A stretch of 51,444 nt of DNA. Source: Actinoplanes cyaneus (GTDB taxonomy: Bacteria > Actinomycetota > Actinomycetes > Mycobacteriales > Micromonosporaceae). Shown in pieces: positions 26,332 through 34,842 of this stretch. The stretch covers positions 1 through 51,444 of the forward strand of contig NZ_BOMH01000081.1 in the NCBI RefSeq assembly GCF_016862095.1. Direction: 5' to 3'. How positions within the stretch are numbered: the first letter of the stretch is position 1; each line of letters begins with the position of its first letter. The position numbers and the translations under genes were made by a program. A model generated the notes under the pieces. That model was given only the letters and a program-made list of their open reading frames with translations. It ran no database searches and was not told the DNA's origin.

Positions 26332-27129
26332 TCAGCTGTTCTCCTCGTCCCGCCACTTGAGCCAGCGCCGCAGCGGGGCCAGGTCGTAGTCGGGGCCGCT
26401 CGCGCCGACGGTGAACAGCGAGACGCCGAGATCGCGCAGCCGCCGGCCGAGATCCTCGGGCTCACCCGGTGCGGTCGGGCCGCCGGTGACCGTCGTGGAC
26501 ACCTCGATCTCGGCGAGGTCGCGGCCCCGGGCGGCGCAGTGCTCGCCGAGCACCCGCAGCTTGCGGGCGATCACGTCCGGCTCGCCGAAGCAGTGCCAGA
26601 TGTCGGCGTGCCGGGCGACCAGCGGCAGCGTCTTGCGCTCCCCGGCGCCACCGATGAGCACCGGGATCCTGCGCGTCGGCGCCGGGTTGAGCAGCGACCA
26701 GCGCCGCTCGATCCGGAGCAGCGCGGCGGCCAGGTCGTCGAGGCGGCTGCCGTCCGGGGTGAAGGCGTAGCCGTACTCGGCGAAGTCCCGGTCGAACCAG
26801 CCGGATCCGATGCCGAGGACGAGCCGTCCCTCGCTGATGTGGTCCACGGTGCGGGCCATGTCGGCGAGCAGGTCCGGGTTCCGATAGCTGTTGCAGCTGA
26901 CCAGCGGGCCGAGTTGCACCCGCGAGGTCGACTCCGCCCAGGCGGCGAGCATCGTCCAGCACTCGAAGTGCCGGCCGGTGGGATCGCCGTCGAGCGGGAA
27001 GAAATGGTCCCAGTTGAACAGGACGTCGACGCCGAGGTCCTCCGCCTCCGCGGCGGTACGCCGGATCCGGCGGTAGTCGGCGTGCTGGGGCTGAAGTTGC
27101 AGCGCGATCCGTACGGGTCGAGTCGTCAT
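26332..27129 (-). CDS. F420-dependent LLM-class oxidoreductase
   Basis: 265 residues from ATG 27129 with AAGGCGG upstream. The luciferase-like barrel is seen in AEAEDLGVDVLFNWDHFFPL, VQLGPLVSCNSYRNPDLLADMARTVD, SEGRLVLGIGSGWFDRDFAEYG and IPVLIGGAGERKTLPLVARHADIWH. This resembles the F420-using branch of actinomycetes (F420-dependent dehydrogenases/reductases) more than FMN monooxygenases. It is somewhat shorter than the usual 300 residues. It is divergent from the MATE gene across a TTGCCA array, so it is probably a tailoring redox enzyme of the pathway. Substrate unknown. Confidence 0.85.
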   Translation of the reverse strand: MTTRPVRIALQLQPQHADYRRIRRTAAEAEDLGVDVLFNWDHFFPLDGDPTGRHFECWTMLAAWAESTSRVQLGPLVSCNSYRNPDLLADMARTVDHISEGRLVLGIGSGWFDRDFAEYGYAFTPDGSRLDDLAAALLRIERRWSLLNPAPTRRIPVLIGGAGERKTLPLVARHADIWHCFGEPDVIARKLRVLGEHCAARGRDLAEIEVSTTVTGGPTAPGEPEDLGRRLRDLGVSLFTVGASGPDYDLAPLRRWLKWRDEENS

Positions 27130-27223
27130 GGTCCGCCTTCGGGGTAGGACGAAGTTGCCGGGCTGCTTGCCGGGACGTTACCAACCTGCCGGGCGGCCGG
27201 CCACCCGATCGAGGCGCGCGTTG

Positions 27224-27259
27224 TTGCCAGCTTTGCCAGATTATGCCAAGCTGTTGACA
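27224..27259. promoter_or_regulatory. Helically phased TTGCCA direct repeats, divergent promoter
   Basis: TTGCCA at 27224 and 27233 and TGCCA at 27244, followed by TTGACA at 27254: four half-sites at steps of 9-11 bp, all in the same direction. TTGACA may double as the -35 element for the MATE operon. Confidence 0.75.
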
Positions 27260-27330
27260 GTCCACTTCCGGCTCGTCGGGCTCACCACCGTCCACGAGGA
27301 CGGCCGACAACCACGGTACGGAGATCACCT

Positions 27331-28746
27331 ATGACCGCAGCGGAGAGGAAACCGCTCTCGACGGCTTCGCCCGGCATCGTCCGGACCGCGCTGGACCGCC
27401 GGTTCGTCGCGATGCTGGCGGTGACCGCGGTGCCGGTGGCCATCCAGGCGCTGCTGTCGTCGACCCGCGGCGTCGTCGACTCGTTCCTGGTCTCGCAACT
27501 CGGCACCGACGAGGTGGCCGCCGTCGGCTACTCCAGCCGGGTCCTGCTCGTCGTCATGCTCGCCGCAATGGGCATGGCCGACGGCGGTGCGGTCCTCATC
27601 GCCCAGTTCTGGGGCAGCGGCGACGTCGCGAAGGCCCGGCAGGCCACCGCGCTGACCATGCTCGTCGCGGTGGGTCTCGGCGCGGTCGCCTGCACCGTGT
27701 GCTTTCTGTTCGCCCGGCAGATCGCGTCGATCGGCACGTCCGATCCGCACGTGGTCGAGCTCGGCACGCGGTACGTCCGGGTGGTCATCTGGATGGTGCT
27801 GCCGTTCGGCGTCATCTCGGCCCTCGCCGGCAGCCTGCGCTCACTCGGCGAGGCCCGGATCGGCATGCGTTTCACGTTCGTCGGCCTGGCGGTGCACATC
27901 GCGCTCGCCTGGGCGCTCATCTTCGGTAACGCCGGCCTGCCGCGGCTGGGCATCACCGGCGCTGCCTGGTCGACGCTGATCAGCACGATCGTCGAGGCCG
28001 GCCTGTTCGCCGCCTGGGTCTGGTCGAAGCGCCACCCGATGGCCTTCACCGTCGCCGACGTCGGCGACGGTCTGCGCGCCGGCCTGCTCACCGTGATCCG
28101 CCGGGTCGGCGTGCCGGTCTCGATCAGCTCCGTCTCGTGGGCCATCGGCACCCTCGTCTTCGCCGCGCTGGTCGGCCGGGCCGGCACCCTGGAACTGGCC
28201 GTGCTGTCCATCGTCATCGCGATCGAGGGCATCGCGATCGCCTTCGTCAACGGCATCGCCACCGCCACCGGCGTGATCGTCGGCAACGGGCTGGGCCGGG
28301 ACGAACCTGCCGAGGAGACCTGGCGGACCACCAAGGCTCTGCTGCTGTGGAGCACCGGTGCCGCGGTGGTCCTCGGGCTCGGGCTGATGGCCACCCGGCC
28401 GTTCATCGACGACATCTACGGTGGCGTCGACCCGGCATCGCTCGCCGTGGCGAAGGACGCGGTGGTCATCGTCGGCGCGCTGTTCGTCTTCCGCTCCCTC
28501 GCCATCACCCTGCAGAACGGTCTGCTGCGGGCCGGCGGCGACACCGTCTACATCGTCTTCGCCGACCTGGGCTGCCAATGGCTGGTCGCGGTGCCGCTCA
28601 TCGCGCTCACCGCGCTCGTCTGGCATCTGCCGTTCGGCGTCATCCTCCTCGCCATCTACAGCGAGGAGATCGTCAAGACCGTCATCAGCGGCCACCGCGT
28701 CTACCGGCGTCGCTGGATGCGTCGCGTCGTCGAGGAGGTCTCATGA
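27331..28746 (+). CDS. MATE-family efflux transporter
   Basis: 471 residues with about 12 membrane segments in two homologous halves (RRFVAMLAVTAVPVAIQALL; RRVGVPVSISSVSWAIGTLV). GTDEVAAVGYSSRV and SLRSLGEARIGMRFTFVGL are characteristic of MATE (NorM/DinF-like) cation-coupled exporters. ATG 27331 has GGAG eight bases before it. It is the first gene of the MATE-GT2-GT operon; its stop overlaps the next start (ATGA at 28743). It probably exports the cluster product or a glycosylated intermediate. Confidence 0.9.
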   Translation: MTAAERKPLSTASPGIVRTALDRRFVAMLAVTAVPVAIQALLSSTRGVVDSFLVSQLGTDEVAAVGYSSRVLLVVMLAAMGMADGGAVLIAQFWGSGDVAKARQATALTMLVAVGLGAVACTVCFLFARQIASIGTSDPHVVELGTRYVRVVIWMVLPFGVISALAGSLRSLGEARIGMRFTFVGLAVHIALAWALIFGNAGLPRLGITGAAWSTLISTIVEAGLFAAWVWSKRHPMAFTVADVGDGLRAGLLTVIRRVGVPVSISSVSWAIGTLVFAALVGRAGTLELAVLSIVIAIEGIAIAFVNGIATATGVIVGNGLGRDEPAEETWRTTKALLLWSTGAAVVLGLGLMATRPFIDDIYGGVDPASLAVAKDAVVIVGALFVFRSLAITLQNGLLRAGGDTVYIVFADLGCQWLVAVPLIALTALVWHLPFGVILLAIYSEEIVKTVISGHRVYRRRWMRRVVEEVS

Positions 28747-29924
28747 AGTTCAGTGTGGTCATGCCGTACCGGCAACGTCTGGCCAACGTCAGGATGGCGT
28801 TCGCGTCCCTCGCCGAGCAGACGCTGGGACACACCGCGTTCGAGGTGATCGTCGGGTGCCTGGAGTACTCGCCGGAGTTCGTCGCGCTGTGCCAGGAGTA
28901 CGCCGGCCGGTTGCGCATCGTCACCGTCGTGGCCGGGGACGACTGGAGTGTCAGCCGGGCCCGGAACCTCGCCCTGCGCCAGGTCACCGGCGACGTCGTG
29001 CTCTTCCTCGACTGTGACATGGTGATCCCCGCCGACTTCCTGAGCAACCTGTGGGAGCGCTACTACCAGCACGGGCAGCAGGTCTGCGTCTCCGGGCAGA
29101 TGATCGGCTACGACGAGGCCGTCGACGCGGACGTGGCAGCACCCCGGTCGCAACCGTGGGAGGTGCACCGCGAGGCCCTGGCCGGCCTCGCGACCGCCGA
29201 CCGGGCCGCGCTGGACATCCGATGGAGCGACAAGTTCGCCTCGGCCGTACGCCGCTACCCGTGGGCCCACGTTCGCGGCGGCATCATCGCCCTGTCCACC
29301 GGCGTGCTACTCCGGCACGACCTCACGTTCGACGAGGGGTTCCACGGCTGGGGGCCGGAGGACCAGGAGTGGGCCTACCGGGTCGCCGCGAGCGGGACGC
29401 CGATCGTCCTGGCGTCCGACGTCTACGGACTGCACCTGCCGCACCACCGCGACCAGGCCGAGAACGGCCGGACCGCCTGGCCCAACAACCGCTACTACCT
29501 CGCCAAATGGCCGCATCTGGGTCTGGAGCTGGCGATGTCGTTCGGCGGCTGGCTCGACGCCGACGCACTCCACGACGACGCGGAGCGGGACCTCGCCGAC
29601 GCCGTGTCCGGCCCCGGCCGCACGCACGGCGTGGCCCGCGGCCTGGTCGGCGGCGTCGACACCCTGGTCGTCGGCGTCGAGCTCGACCGGCGGACTGCGG
29701 CGCCGGTACCCGAGCACCGCGCCCTCTTCGACGCCGGAGCGCCCACCCAGGTGCTGTCCCTGGCCGGCTTCGCCCTGCCGTTCGACGACGGCGACGTCGA
29801 GCAGTGCCGGGTGCTGCCCGCCGTCTCCGCACTACCCCCGCGATGGCGGGACGTCATCGTGGCGGAGGCCGGTCGCGTCTCGCGCAAGCCGCCGGCCGTC
29901 GATGTGCTTTCCCCCATCGGGTAG
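28743..29924 (+). CDS. Family 2 glycosyltransferase with C-terminal extension
   Basis: 393 residues. The GT-A domain (1-260) has FSVVMPYRQR, the metal-binding FLDCDMVIP near residue 85, and the acceptor-side HGWGPEDQEWAYR near 205, the ED motif of GT2 enzymes. The C-terminal about 110 residues (VDTLVVGVELDRRT... LPFDDGDVEQCRVLPAVSAL... VIVAEAGRVSRKP) read like the end of a class I methyltransferase without its SAM-binding start. That part may be a non-catalytic module. Coupled to the MATE gene by a 4-bp overlap. Donor and acceptor are unknown. Confidence 0.82.
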   Translation: MKFSVVMPYRQRLANVRMAFASLAEQTLGHTAFEVIVGCLEYSPEFVALCQEYAGRLRIVTVVAGDDWSVSRARNLALRQVTGDVVLFLDCDMVIPADFLSNLWERYYQHGQQVCVSGQMIGYDEAVDADVAAPRSQPWEVHREALAGLATADRAALDIRWSDKFASAVRRYPWAHVRGGIIALSTGVLLRHDLTFDEGFHGWGPEDQEWAYRVAASGTPIVLASDVYGLHLPHHRDQAENGRTAWPNNRYYLAKWPHLGLELAMSFGGWLDADALHDDAERDLADAVSGPGRTHGVARGLVGGVDTLVVGVELDRRTAAPVPEHRALFDAGAPTQVLSLAGFALPFDDGDVEQCRVLPAVSALPPRWRDVIVAEAGRVSRKPPAVDVLSPIG

Positions 29925-29966
29925 CACACCCGAGCCCGGACCAGCTACCGAAAGGAAGCCTCGAAC

Positions 29967-31097
29967 ATGACGAGCCATGACAACGCGACGGGCACCGCCG
30001 CAACGGCGAAGCGCGTCCTGGTGGGCGCGTGCGGGAACGGCCAAGGACACATCTCCCTGCAGATCCCCACGGTGAGACAGCTGCAGGAACGTGGTCACCG
30101 GGTGTCCCTGGTGACCTTCGGGGACGGTCTGCCCCCGCTGGCGGGCGCCTTCTCCCAGCCGGTCCCGGTCGCGGTGCCCACCCATCACCCCGGCAGCTGG
30201 CTGGCCATGACGAGTGACGGCGTCGACGTGCCGCAGAGTGCCGCCAACGCCGGTGCGCTGGACCCGCGCGGCGACGCCTGGAACTTCGCCCTGTGCGAGC
30301 AGGTCATGCAGCAGCTCGGCGGTGCACCGGACGTGGTGCTCACCGACTACGAGCCGGCCAGCGCCCAGATCGCGTACATGCTCGGCTCCCGGCTGATAAC
30401 CCTCGAGCAGCAGAGCAAGTTCCTGCTGTACCGCACGCCCGACGCCGGCGGGTACACGCGGGAGGCGGAAGCGGCGCGGCTGCGGTACTTCTTCCCGGCG
30501 GCCGACGAGCGTATCGCCTCGTCGTTCTTCCCCCTGGACTGGGAGCGCGACGAGCGCTACACCGGCCGGATCATCGAGCCGGTCCTGCGCCCGGAGGTGC
30601 TCGCCCTGACGCCCGAGGCGGACGAGACGTCGGTGGTCGTCTACCTGTCGCCGTTCGGCCCGACGCGGCAGAGCCTGGACAAAATGCTGCAGATCCTCTC
30701 CGAATCGCGCGGCGACGTGAAGTTCTCGGTCTTCACCAAGGCCTCCATCGCCGACACCCCGGCCAACATCGAGGTACGCCCGTTCGACCGGGACACGTTC
30801 ACGTCGGCGCTGGCCTCCTGCTCGGCCGTGATCACCACTGCCGGGCACGCGGTGCTGTCGGAATGCGTCTACCTCGGCAAGCCGGCGCTGACCGTTCCGT
30901 TCGACGTCTACGAGCAGCAGTTCAACGGCATGATGGTGGAGCAGCTCGGCTTCGGTGCGAACACCCAGGAGCTCTCGCCCGAGGTGGTCCGGGACTTCCT
31001 GGCCCGGCGCGACGAGTACGCCGCGGCGGCACGGGCGCTGGCCACGCGCCGCTACACCGGGGACTCGGCCGGCCTGTGGGACAGCCTCGGACTCTGA
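29967..31097 (+). CDS. GT-B glycosyltransferase (GT1/GT28, MurG-like)
   Basis: 376 residues, GAAAGGAAG upstream of ATG 29967. The N-terminal Rossmann domain starts with VLVGACGNGQGHISLQIPTV, the Gly-rich loop of GT28/MGT enzymes. The C-terminal donor domain has VVVYLSPFGPTRQSL, ASCSAVITTAGHAVLSECVY, GKPALTVPF and YEQQFNGMMVEQLG, the NDP-sugar binding region. MurG-like enzymes often use UDP-GlcNAc. With the NodB deacetylase at 38340 this could give a free aminosugar on the product; that is an inference. Last gene of its operon, before the terminator at 31105. Confidence 0.85.
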   Translation: MTSHDNATGTAATAKRVLVGACGNGQGHISLQIPTVRQLQERGHRVSLVTFGDGLPPLAGAFSQPVPVAVPTHHPGSWLAMTSDGVDVPQSAANAGALDPRGDAWNFALCEQVMQQLGGAPDVVLTDYEPASAQIAYMLGSRLITLEQQSKFLLYRTPDAGGYTREAEAARLRYFFPAADERIASSFFPLDWERDERYTGRIIEPVLRPEVLALTPEADETSVVVYLSPFGPTRQSLDKMLQILSESRGDVKFSVFTKASIADTPANIEVRPFDRDTFTSALASCSAVITTAGHAVLSECVYLGKPALTVPFDVYEQQFNGMMVEQLGFGANTQELSPEVVRDFLARRDEYAAAARALATRRYTGDSAGLWDSLGL

Positions 31098-31104
31098 GCC
31101 GCGC

Positions 31105-31133
31105 GACGGCGCCGGGAACGCTCCGGCGCCGTC
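31105..31133 (+). terminator. Terminator after the MATE-GT-GT operon
   Basis: GACGGCGCCGG (31105-31115) pairs with CCGGCGCCGTC (31123-31133) over a 7-base loop, 8 bp after the glycosyltransferase stop. No T-run, as is usual in such GC-rich genomes. Confidence 0.75.
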
Positions 31134-31256
31134 CACCGGCGGGCATCGGTGGCAAGTGATCGCTCGGACATACGACTTTCGGGTGCAAATGGGTGGCGAG
31201 CACTCGCCGCACCGGGTAGACCTGAACTCCGGCGTACCCACCATCTTGGAGTGACA

Positions 31257-31349
31257 ATGCGAGCAGCTTCCACGTCTTCGGCCCTTGACCGTTCTCTCGT
31301 GGAGCTCTGCCTTGACTTTGTTGAATCTTGGAATCGTCGCCCATGTTGA
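31257..31349 (+). CDS. Possible leader peptide overlapping the resistance gene start
   Basis: A 30-codon frame from ATG 31257 with GGAGTG seven bases upstream, ending at TGA 31349. It runs across the proposed TTG start (31312) and the ribosome site (31301-31304) of the resistance gene, in another frame. Ribosomes on this frame would open or block that site, and a ribosome stalled by an antibiotic could change the balance. Leader ORFs control many ribosome-protection and methylase genes. No experimental proof; a strong ATG with a weak TTG behind it is the only evidence. Confidence 0.45.
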   Translation: MRAASTSSALDRSLVELCLDFVESWNRRPC

Positions 31350-33267
31350 TGCCGGGAAGACCAGCCTGACCGAGCGCCTGCTCTACGAGTCGGGCGCCGT
31401 GACCCGCCTCGGCAGCGTCGACGAGGGCACCACCCGGACCGACTCGATGGACCTGGAGCGCCGGCGCGGCATCACCATCCGGGCGGCCGTCACCTCGATC
31501 GTCCTCGGCGACCTGCGCATCAACCTGCTGGACACACCGGGCCACCCGGACTTCATCGCGGAGGTCGAGCGGTCGCTGGCCGTGCTGGACGCCGCTGTGC
31601 TGGTGGTGTCCGCGGTCGAGGGCGTCCAGCCGCAGACCGTCGCGATCTGGCGGGCGCTGCGCCGGATCGGCGTACCGACGGTGGTGTTCGTCAACAAGGT
31701 GGACCGCCGTGGCGCCGACGTCGACCGAGTGGTGACCCAGCTGCGCCGCCGGCTCGCGGCGCAGCCGGTCGTGCTGACCGCGGTCACCGGTGAGGGCGCC
31801 CGCGACGCCCGGGTGCGGGCGGTCGGCCTGAGCACCGGATCGGTGGTCGAGGCGGTGGCCGAGGTGGACGACGCCGTGGCGACGCGCTGGCTGACCGACG
31901 AGCCGGTGCCCGGCCGCGAGGTGCGGGGCGCGATCCGGCACGCCGTCCGGTGCGGCGGGATCACGCCGGTGGCCTGCGGCTCGGCGATCACCGGGGCCGG
32001 GATGCCCGAGCTGCGCCGGCTCCTGGCCGAGCTGCTGCCGCTCGACGCGGAGCCGGACGCCCCGATGGCCGGCACCGTGTTCGCCGTCGACCGGGACGGC
32101 CGCGGGCGGCGGGCCTGGCTGCGGTTGTGGTCCGGGCACCTGCGCGTACGCGATCGGGTGGAACTGGCCGGCAGCCGGCCGCAGACGGTGACCGAGATCG
32201 CCGTCAGCGAGCCCGGCGGCGTCCAGGTACGCCCGGCGGCGGGGGCCGGTCAGATCGCGGCGGTCCGTGGCCTGTCCGCCCGGATCGGCCAGCACGTCGG
32301 CGACCCGCCCCGCCGGCACGCCTACCGGTTCCCGCCGCCGACCCGGCAGACGGTTGTCGAACCGGTGGACCCGGCGCAGCGGCTGGCGATGTTCGCCGGG
32401 CTCGCCGAGCTGGCCGACGAGGACCCGCTGGTCGACCTGCGCCTCGACGAGCACCAGCAGGAGGCGGTGATCCGCCTGCACGGCGAGGTCCAGAAGGAGG
32501 TGCTCGCCGCGCTGCTGCAGGACCGGTACGGCGTCGAGGTGCGGTTCTCCGGCACGCTGACCGCCTGCATCGAACGCGTCGCCGGCACCGGCACGGCGCA
32601 GGACCGGATCGGGGAGCGCGACAACCCGTACCTGGCCGGGCTCGGGCTGCGCGTCGAGGCCGCCCCGGTCGGCCACGGCATCGAGTTCCGGCCCGGGATC
32701 GAACCGGGCCGGCTGCCTCCAGCGTTCATCGCCGCCACCGAGGAGGGCGTACGGGCCGCGCTGCAGCAGGGCCGGCACGGCTGGCCGGTCACCGACTGCA
32801 CGGTCACCATGACGTCCTCGCAGTACTGGCCCCGGCAGAGTCACGCGCACCAGAAGTTCAACAAGTCGTTCTCGACGGTGGCGGCCGACTTCCGGAACCT
32901 GGCCCCGGTCGTGGTGACCGCCGCGCTGCGGCGGGCCGGCAGCCGGGTGTGCCAGCCCATCGAGCGGTTCGACGTGAACCTGCCGCCGCACGCGGTGGAC
33001 ACGGCGCTGGCGCTGTTCGGCCGGCTCGGCGCGATCATCCTGGACAGCGTCTCCGCGGGCGGGTACCTGGAGGTGAGCGGCACCCTGCCGTCCGCGCAGG
33101 TGCCGCAGGTGGTGGCCGCCCTGCCCGACCTCACCGGCGGCGAGGCGGTGCTGACCACCCGCTTCGACCACTACGCGCCGGTCACCGACGCGGACGTGCC
33201 GGTGCAGCCCAGGCGCGGACCGGACCCGGACGACCGGGAGACGTGGTTCCGGGCCATGCCCCGATGA
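31312..33267 (+). CDS. Ribosomal protection GTPase (OtrA/TetM-like EF-G homologue)
   Basis: About 651 residues, close to TetM/OtrA (about 640). The G motifs are AHVDAGKTS (residues 10-18), DTPGHPDF near 75 and NKVD near 130. The EF-G-like domains II-V follow. The region TSSQYWPRQSHAHQKFNKSF near 503-522 and the ending differ from housekeeping EF-G, as in resistance proteins. No ATG lies at the expected start; TTG 31312 has GGAG seven bases upstream and gives the expected N-terminus (MTLLNLGIVAHVDAGKT). These proteins remove tetracycline-type drugs from the 30S A site. Its place in the cluster suggests self-resistance to a ribosome-binding product. Confidence 0.88.
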   Translation: MTLLNLGIVAHVDAGKTSLTERLLYESGAVTRLGSVDEGTTRTDSMDLERRRGITIRAAVTSIVLGDLRINLLDTPGHPDFIAEVERSLAVLDAAVLVVSAVEGVQPQTVAIWRALRRIGVPTVVFVNKVDRRGADVDRVVTQLRRRLAAQPVVLTAVTGEGARDARVRAVGLSTGSVVEAVAEVDDAVATRWLTDEPVPGREVRGAIRHAVRCGGITPVACGSAITGAGMPELRRLLAELLPLDAEPDAPMAGTVFAVDRDGRGRRAWLRLWSGHLRVRDRVELAGSRPQTVTEIAVSEPGGVQVRPAAGAGQIAAVRGLSARIGQHVGDPPRRHAYRFPPPTRQTVVEPVDPAQRLAMFAGLAELADEDPLVDLRLDEHQQEAVIRLHGEVQKEVLAALLQDRYGVEVRFSGTLTACIERVAGTGTAQDRIGERDNPYLAGLGLRVEAAPVGHGIEFRPGIEPGRLPPAFIAATEEGVRAALQQGRHGWPVTDCTVTMTSSQYWPRQSHAHQKFNKSFSTVAADFRNLAPVVVTAALRRAGSRVCQPIERFDVNLPPHAVDTALALFGRLGAIILDSVSAGGYLEVSGTLPSAQVPQVVAALPDLTGGEAVLTTRFDHYAPVTDADVPVQPRRGPDPDDRETWFRAMPR

Positions 33268-33302
33268 TCCGCCTCCGCGGCCGGCAGCCCGGTGCGGCCG
33301 GA

Positions 33303-33384
33303 CCGGCGTGAGGACCGGGTCAAGCGGCAAGCGGGCCGGCCGGGGGACCGGGTCAAGCGGGCCGGCGTGAGGACCGGGTCAGGC
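33303..33384 (+). repeat. Short duplicated segment between resistance and MFS genes
   Basis: The 20-mer CCGGCGTGAGGACCGGGTCA occurs at 33303-33322 and again at 33362-33381. GGACCGGGTCAAGCGG also appears at 33345-33360. The last copy lies in the C-terminal codons of the MFS gene. It looks like local slippage or duplication at a gene junction. Confidence 0.6.
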
Positions 33385-34603
33385 TTGCGAGGGCGAGGGC
33401 CGTGACGAAGAAGACCGTCATGGCCAGCGCCATCGGCAGCAGCGAGTCGTAGCCCGCCACCCCGGTGAGCGGGGTCACGATCGCGCCGATGAGGAAGGTG
33501 AAGCCGCCCTGCAGGGCGGACGCGGTGCCGGCGGCGTGGCGCCCGGCCTCCTGGGCGAGCGTGGTGGTCGCCGGCATGATGAGTCCCATCCCGGCGGTCA
33601 CCAGGCAGAGCAGCAGCCACACGGCGGCGATCGGCGACCGGGCGTGCGGGTCCGTCAGGGCCAGCAGCAGCAGGCCGGTCGCGCCCACGGCGGAGGCGAC
33701 GATGCCGGCCGTGCGGAGCCGGGCCGCGCCCAGGCGTGCCACCAGCACGCGGAACGCCAGGCTGGCGCAGGCCATGGACGCCGCGTTGGTGGCGAAGATG
33801 ACGGTGTACCTGGCCGGGCTCACCTCGAACGCCGTCTGCAGGACGAACGACGAGCCACCGATGTAGGTGAAGAAGCCGCCGCTGGCCAGGCCGAGCAGGG
33901 CGACGTGACGCGTGAAGCCCCAGTCCCGCAGCAGCCCGCCCATCCGCCGGAAGAGCCGGCCCAGGCCCGGTGCCTGACGGCGCTCCACCGGCAGCGTCTC
34001 GGGGATGCCGGCGGCGATGGCGACGGTCATCAGCACGCCGAGCCCGGCCAGCACGGCGAAGACGGTCCGCCAGGTGCCGTGCGTCAGGATCAGTCCGCCG
34101 GCCGCGGGTGCCACCACCGGGCCGAGGAACGTGAACGACGAGATGACCCCGAACGTAGCGGCGGCCCGGTCCCCTCCGTAGCTGTCGGTGACGACGGCCC
34201 GGCCGATGGCCACGCCGCCCCCGGCGACCATGCCCTGCACGAGGCGGGCGGCGACCAGGATCGGCCCGCTCGGGCTGACCGCGCAGACGACGGTCACCAT
34301 CGCGAAGACGACGGCGCCGGACAGCAGCATCCCGCGCCGGCCCCGGGAGTCGCTGATCGGGCCGAGGACGAGCTGACCGGCGCCCATGCCGACGATGAAC
34401 GCGGTGAGGGTCAGCTGAGCCACGGTGGCGCTGGTCCGCAGCGACTGTTGCAGCTCGGGCAGGGCCGCCAAGTAGGTGTCGGTGGCGAACGGCCCGATGC
34501 CCATCACCAGGATCAGCGCCGCCGTCCACGGTGTCCGCGCCGGCGTGGCGGACGTATCGGGCCCGCTGTGCTGGGCCGTCGTGCCCGGATGGCTGTTGGC
34601 CAC
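33353..34603 (-). CDS. MFS drug exporter, Bcr/CflA type
   Basis: 416 residues, 12 membrane segments. GPFATDTYLAALPELQQSL and FIVGMGAGQLVLGPISDSRG, followed by RRGML, are the hallmark start of Bcr/CflA (DHA1) transporters. VQGMVAGGGVAIGRAVVTD holds the loop-proximal motif. GTG 34603 is preceded by AGGAGGAGA. It is a second export route of the cluster, convergent with the resistance gene and divergent from the GT8 gene across TTGCCA boxes. Its C-terminal codons include the duplicated segment at 33362. Confidence 0.9.
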   Translation of the reverse strand: MANSHPGTTAQHSGPDTSATPARTPWTAALILVMGIGPFATDTYLAALPELQQSLRTSATVAQLTLTAFIVGMGAGQLVLGPISDSRGRRGMLLSGAVVFAMVTVVCAVSPSGPILVAARLVQGMVAGGGVAIGRAVVTDSYGGDRAAATFGVISSFTFLGPVVAPAAGGLILTHGTWRTVFAVLAGLGVLMTVAIAAGIPETLPVERRQAPGLGRLFRRMGGLLRDWGFTRHVALLGLASGGFFTYIGGSSFVLQTAFEVSPARYTVIFATNAASMACASLAFRVLVARLGAARLRTAGIVASAVGATGLLLLALTDPHARSPIAAVWLLLCLVTAGMGLIMPATTTLAQEAGRHAAGTASALQGGFTFLIGAIVTPLTGVAGYDSLLPMALAMTVFFVTALALASLTRSSRRPA

Positions 34604-34644
34604 GTGTCTCCTCCTGGCGATGCTCGTCGGCGACGGTGCAACGG

Positions 34645-34702
34645 TGGCAGGTGAATTGCCAGCCTAACATCGCCGAAGGGCGAGTGCTTGGCAACGTTGC
34701 CA
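34645..34702. promoter_or_regulatory. TTGCCA/TGGCAA boxes between MFS and GT8 genes
   Basis: TGGCA at 34645, TTGCCA at 34656, TTGGCAA at 34688 and TTGCCA at 34697. The last two form the everted palindrome TTGGCAACGTTGCCA. Position and steps (11, about 32, 9 bp) fit the other arrays, though the orientation differs. Confidence 0.7.
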
Positions 34703-34842
34703 TCGCGGAACTAGCCTGTCGGGACGGCTGTGAGGTTTGACCGGCGGCGCATCGTGGCACATTTTGTCAAAGCGGCGTCATGGTGTTTCCAGCATCCGGG
34801 GAAGCCCGGCGCCGGACCGGGACGACGAACGGAAGGCGAGCG

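Noticed and set aside
31150..31155. Single TGGCAA upstream of the resistance gene as a cluster operator
   Set aside because: Only one half-site without a partner at 10 or 20 bp; not enough to call it part of the regulon.
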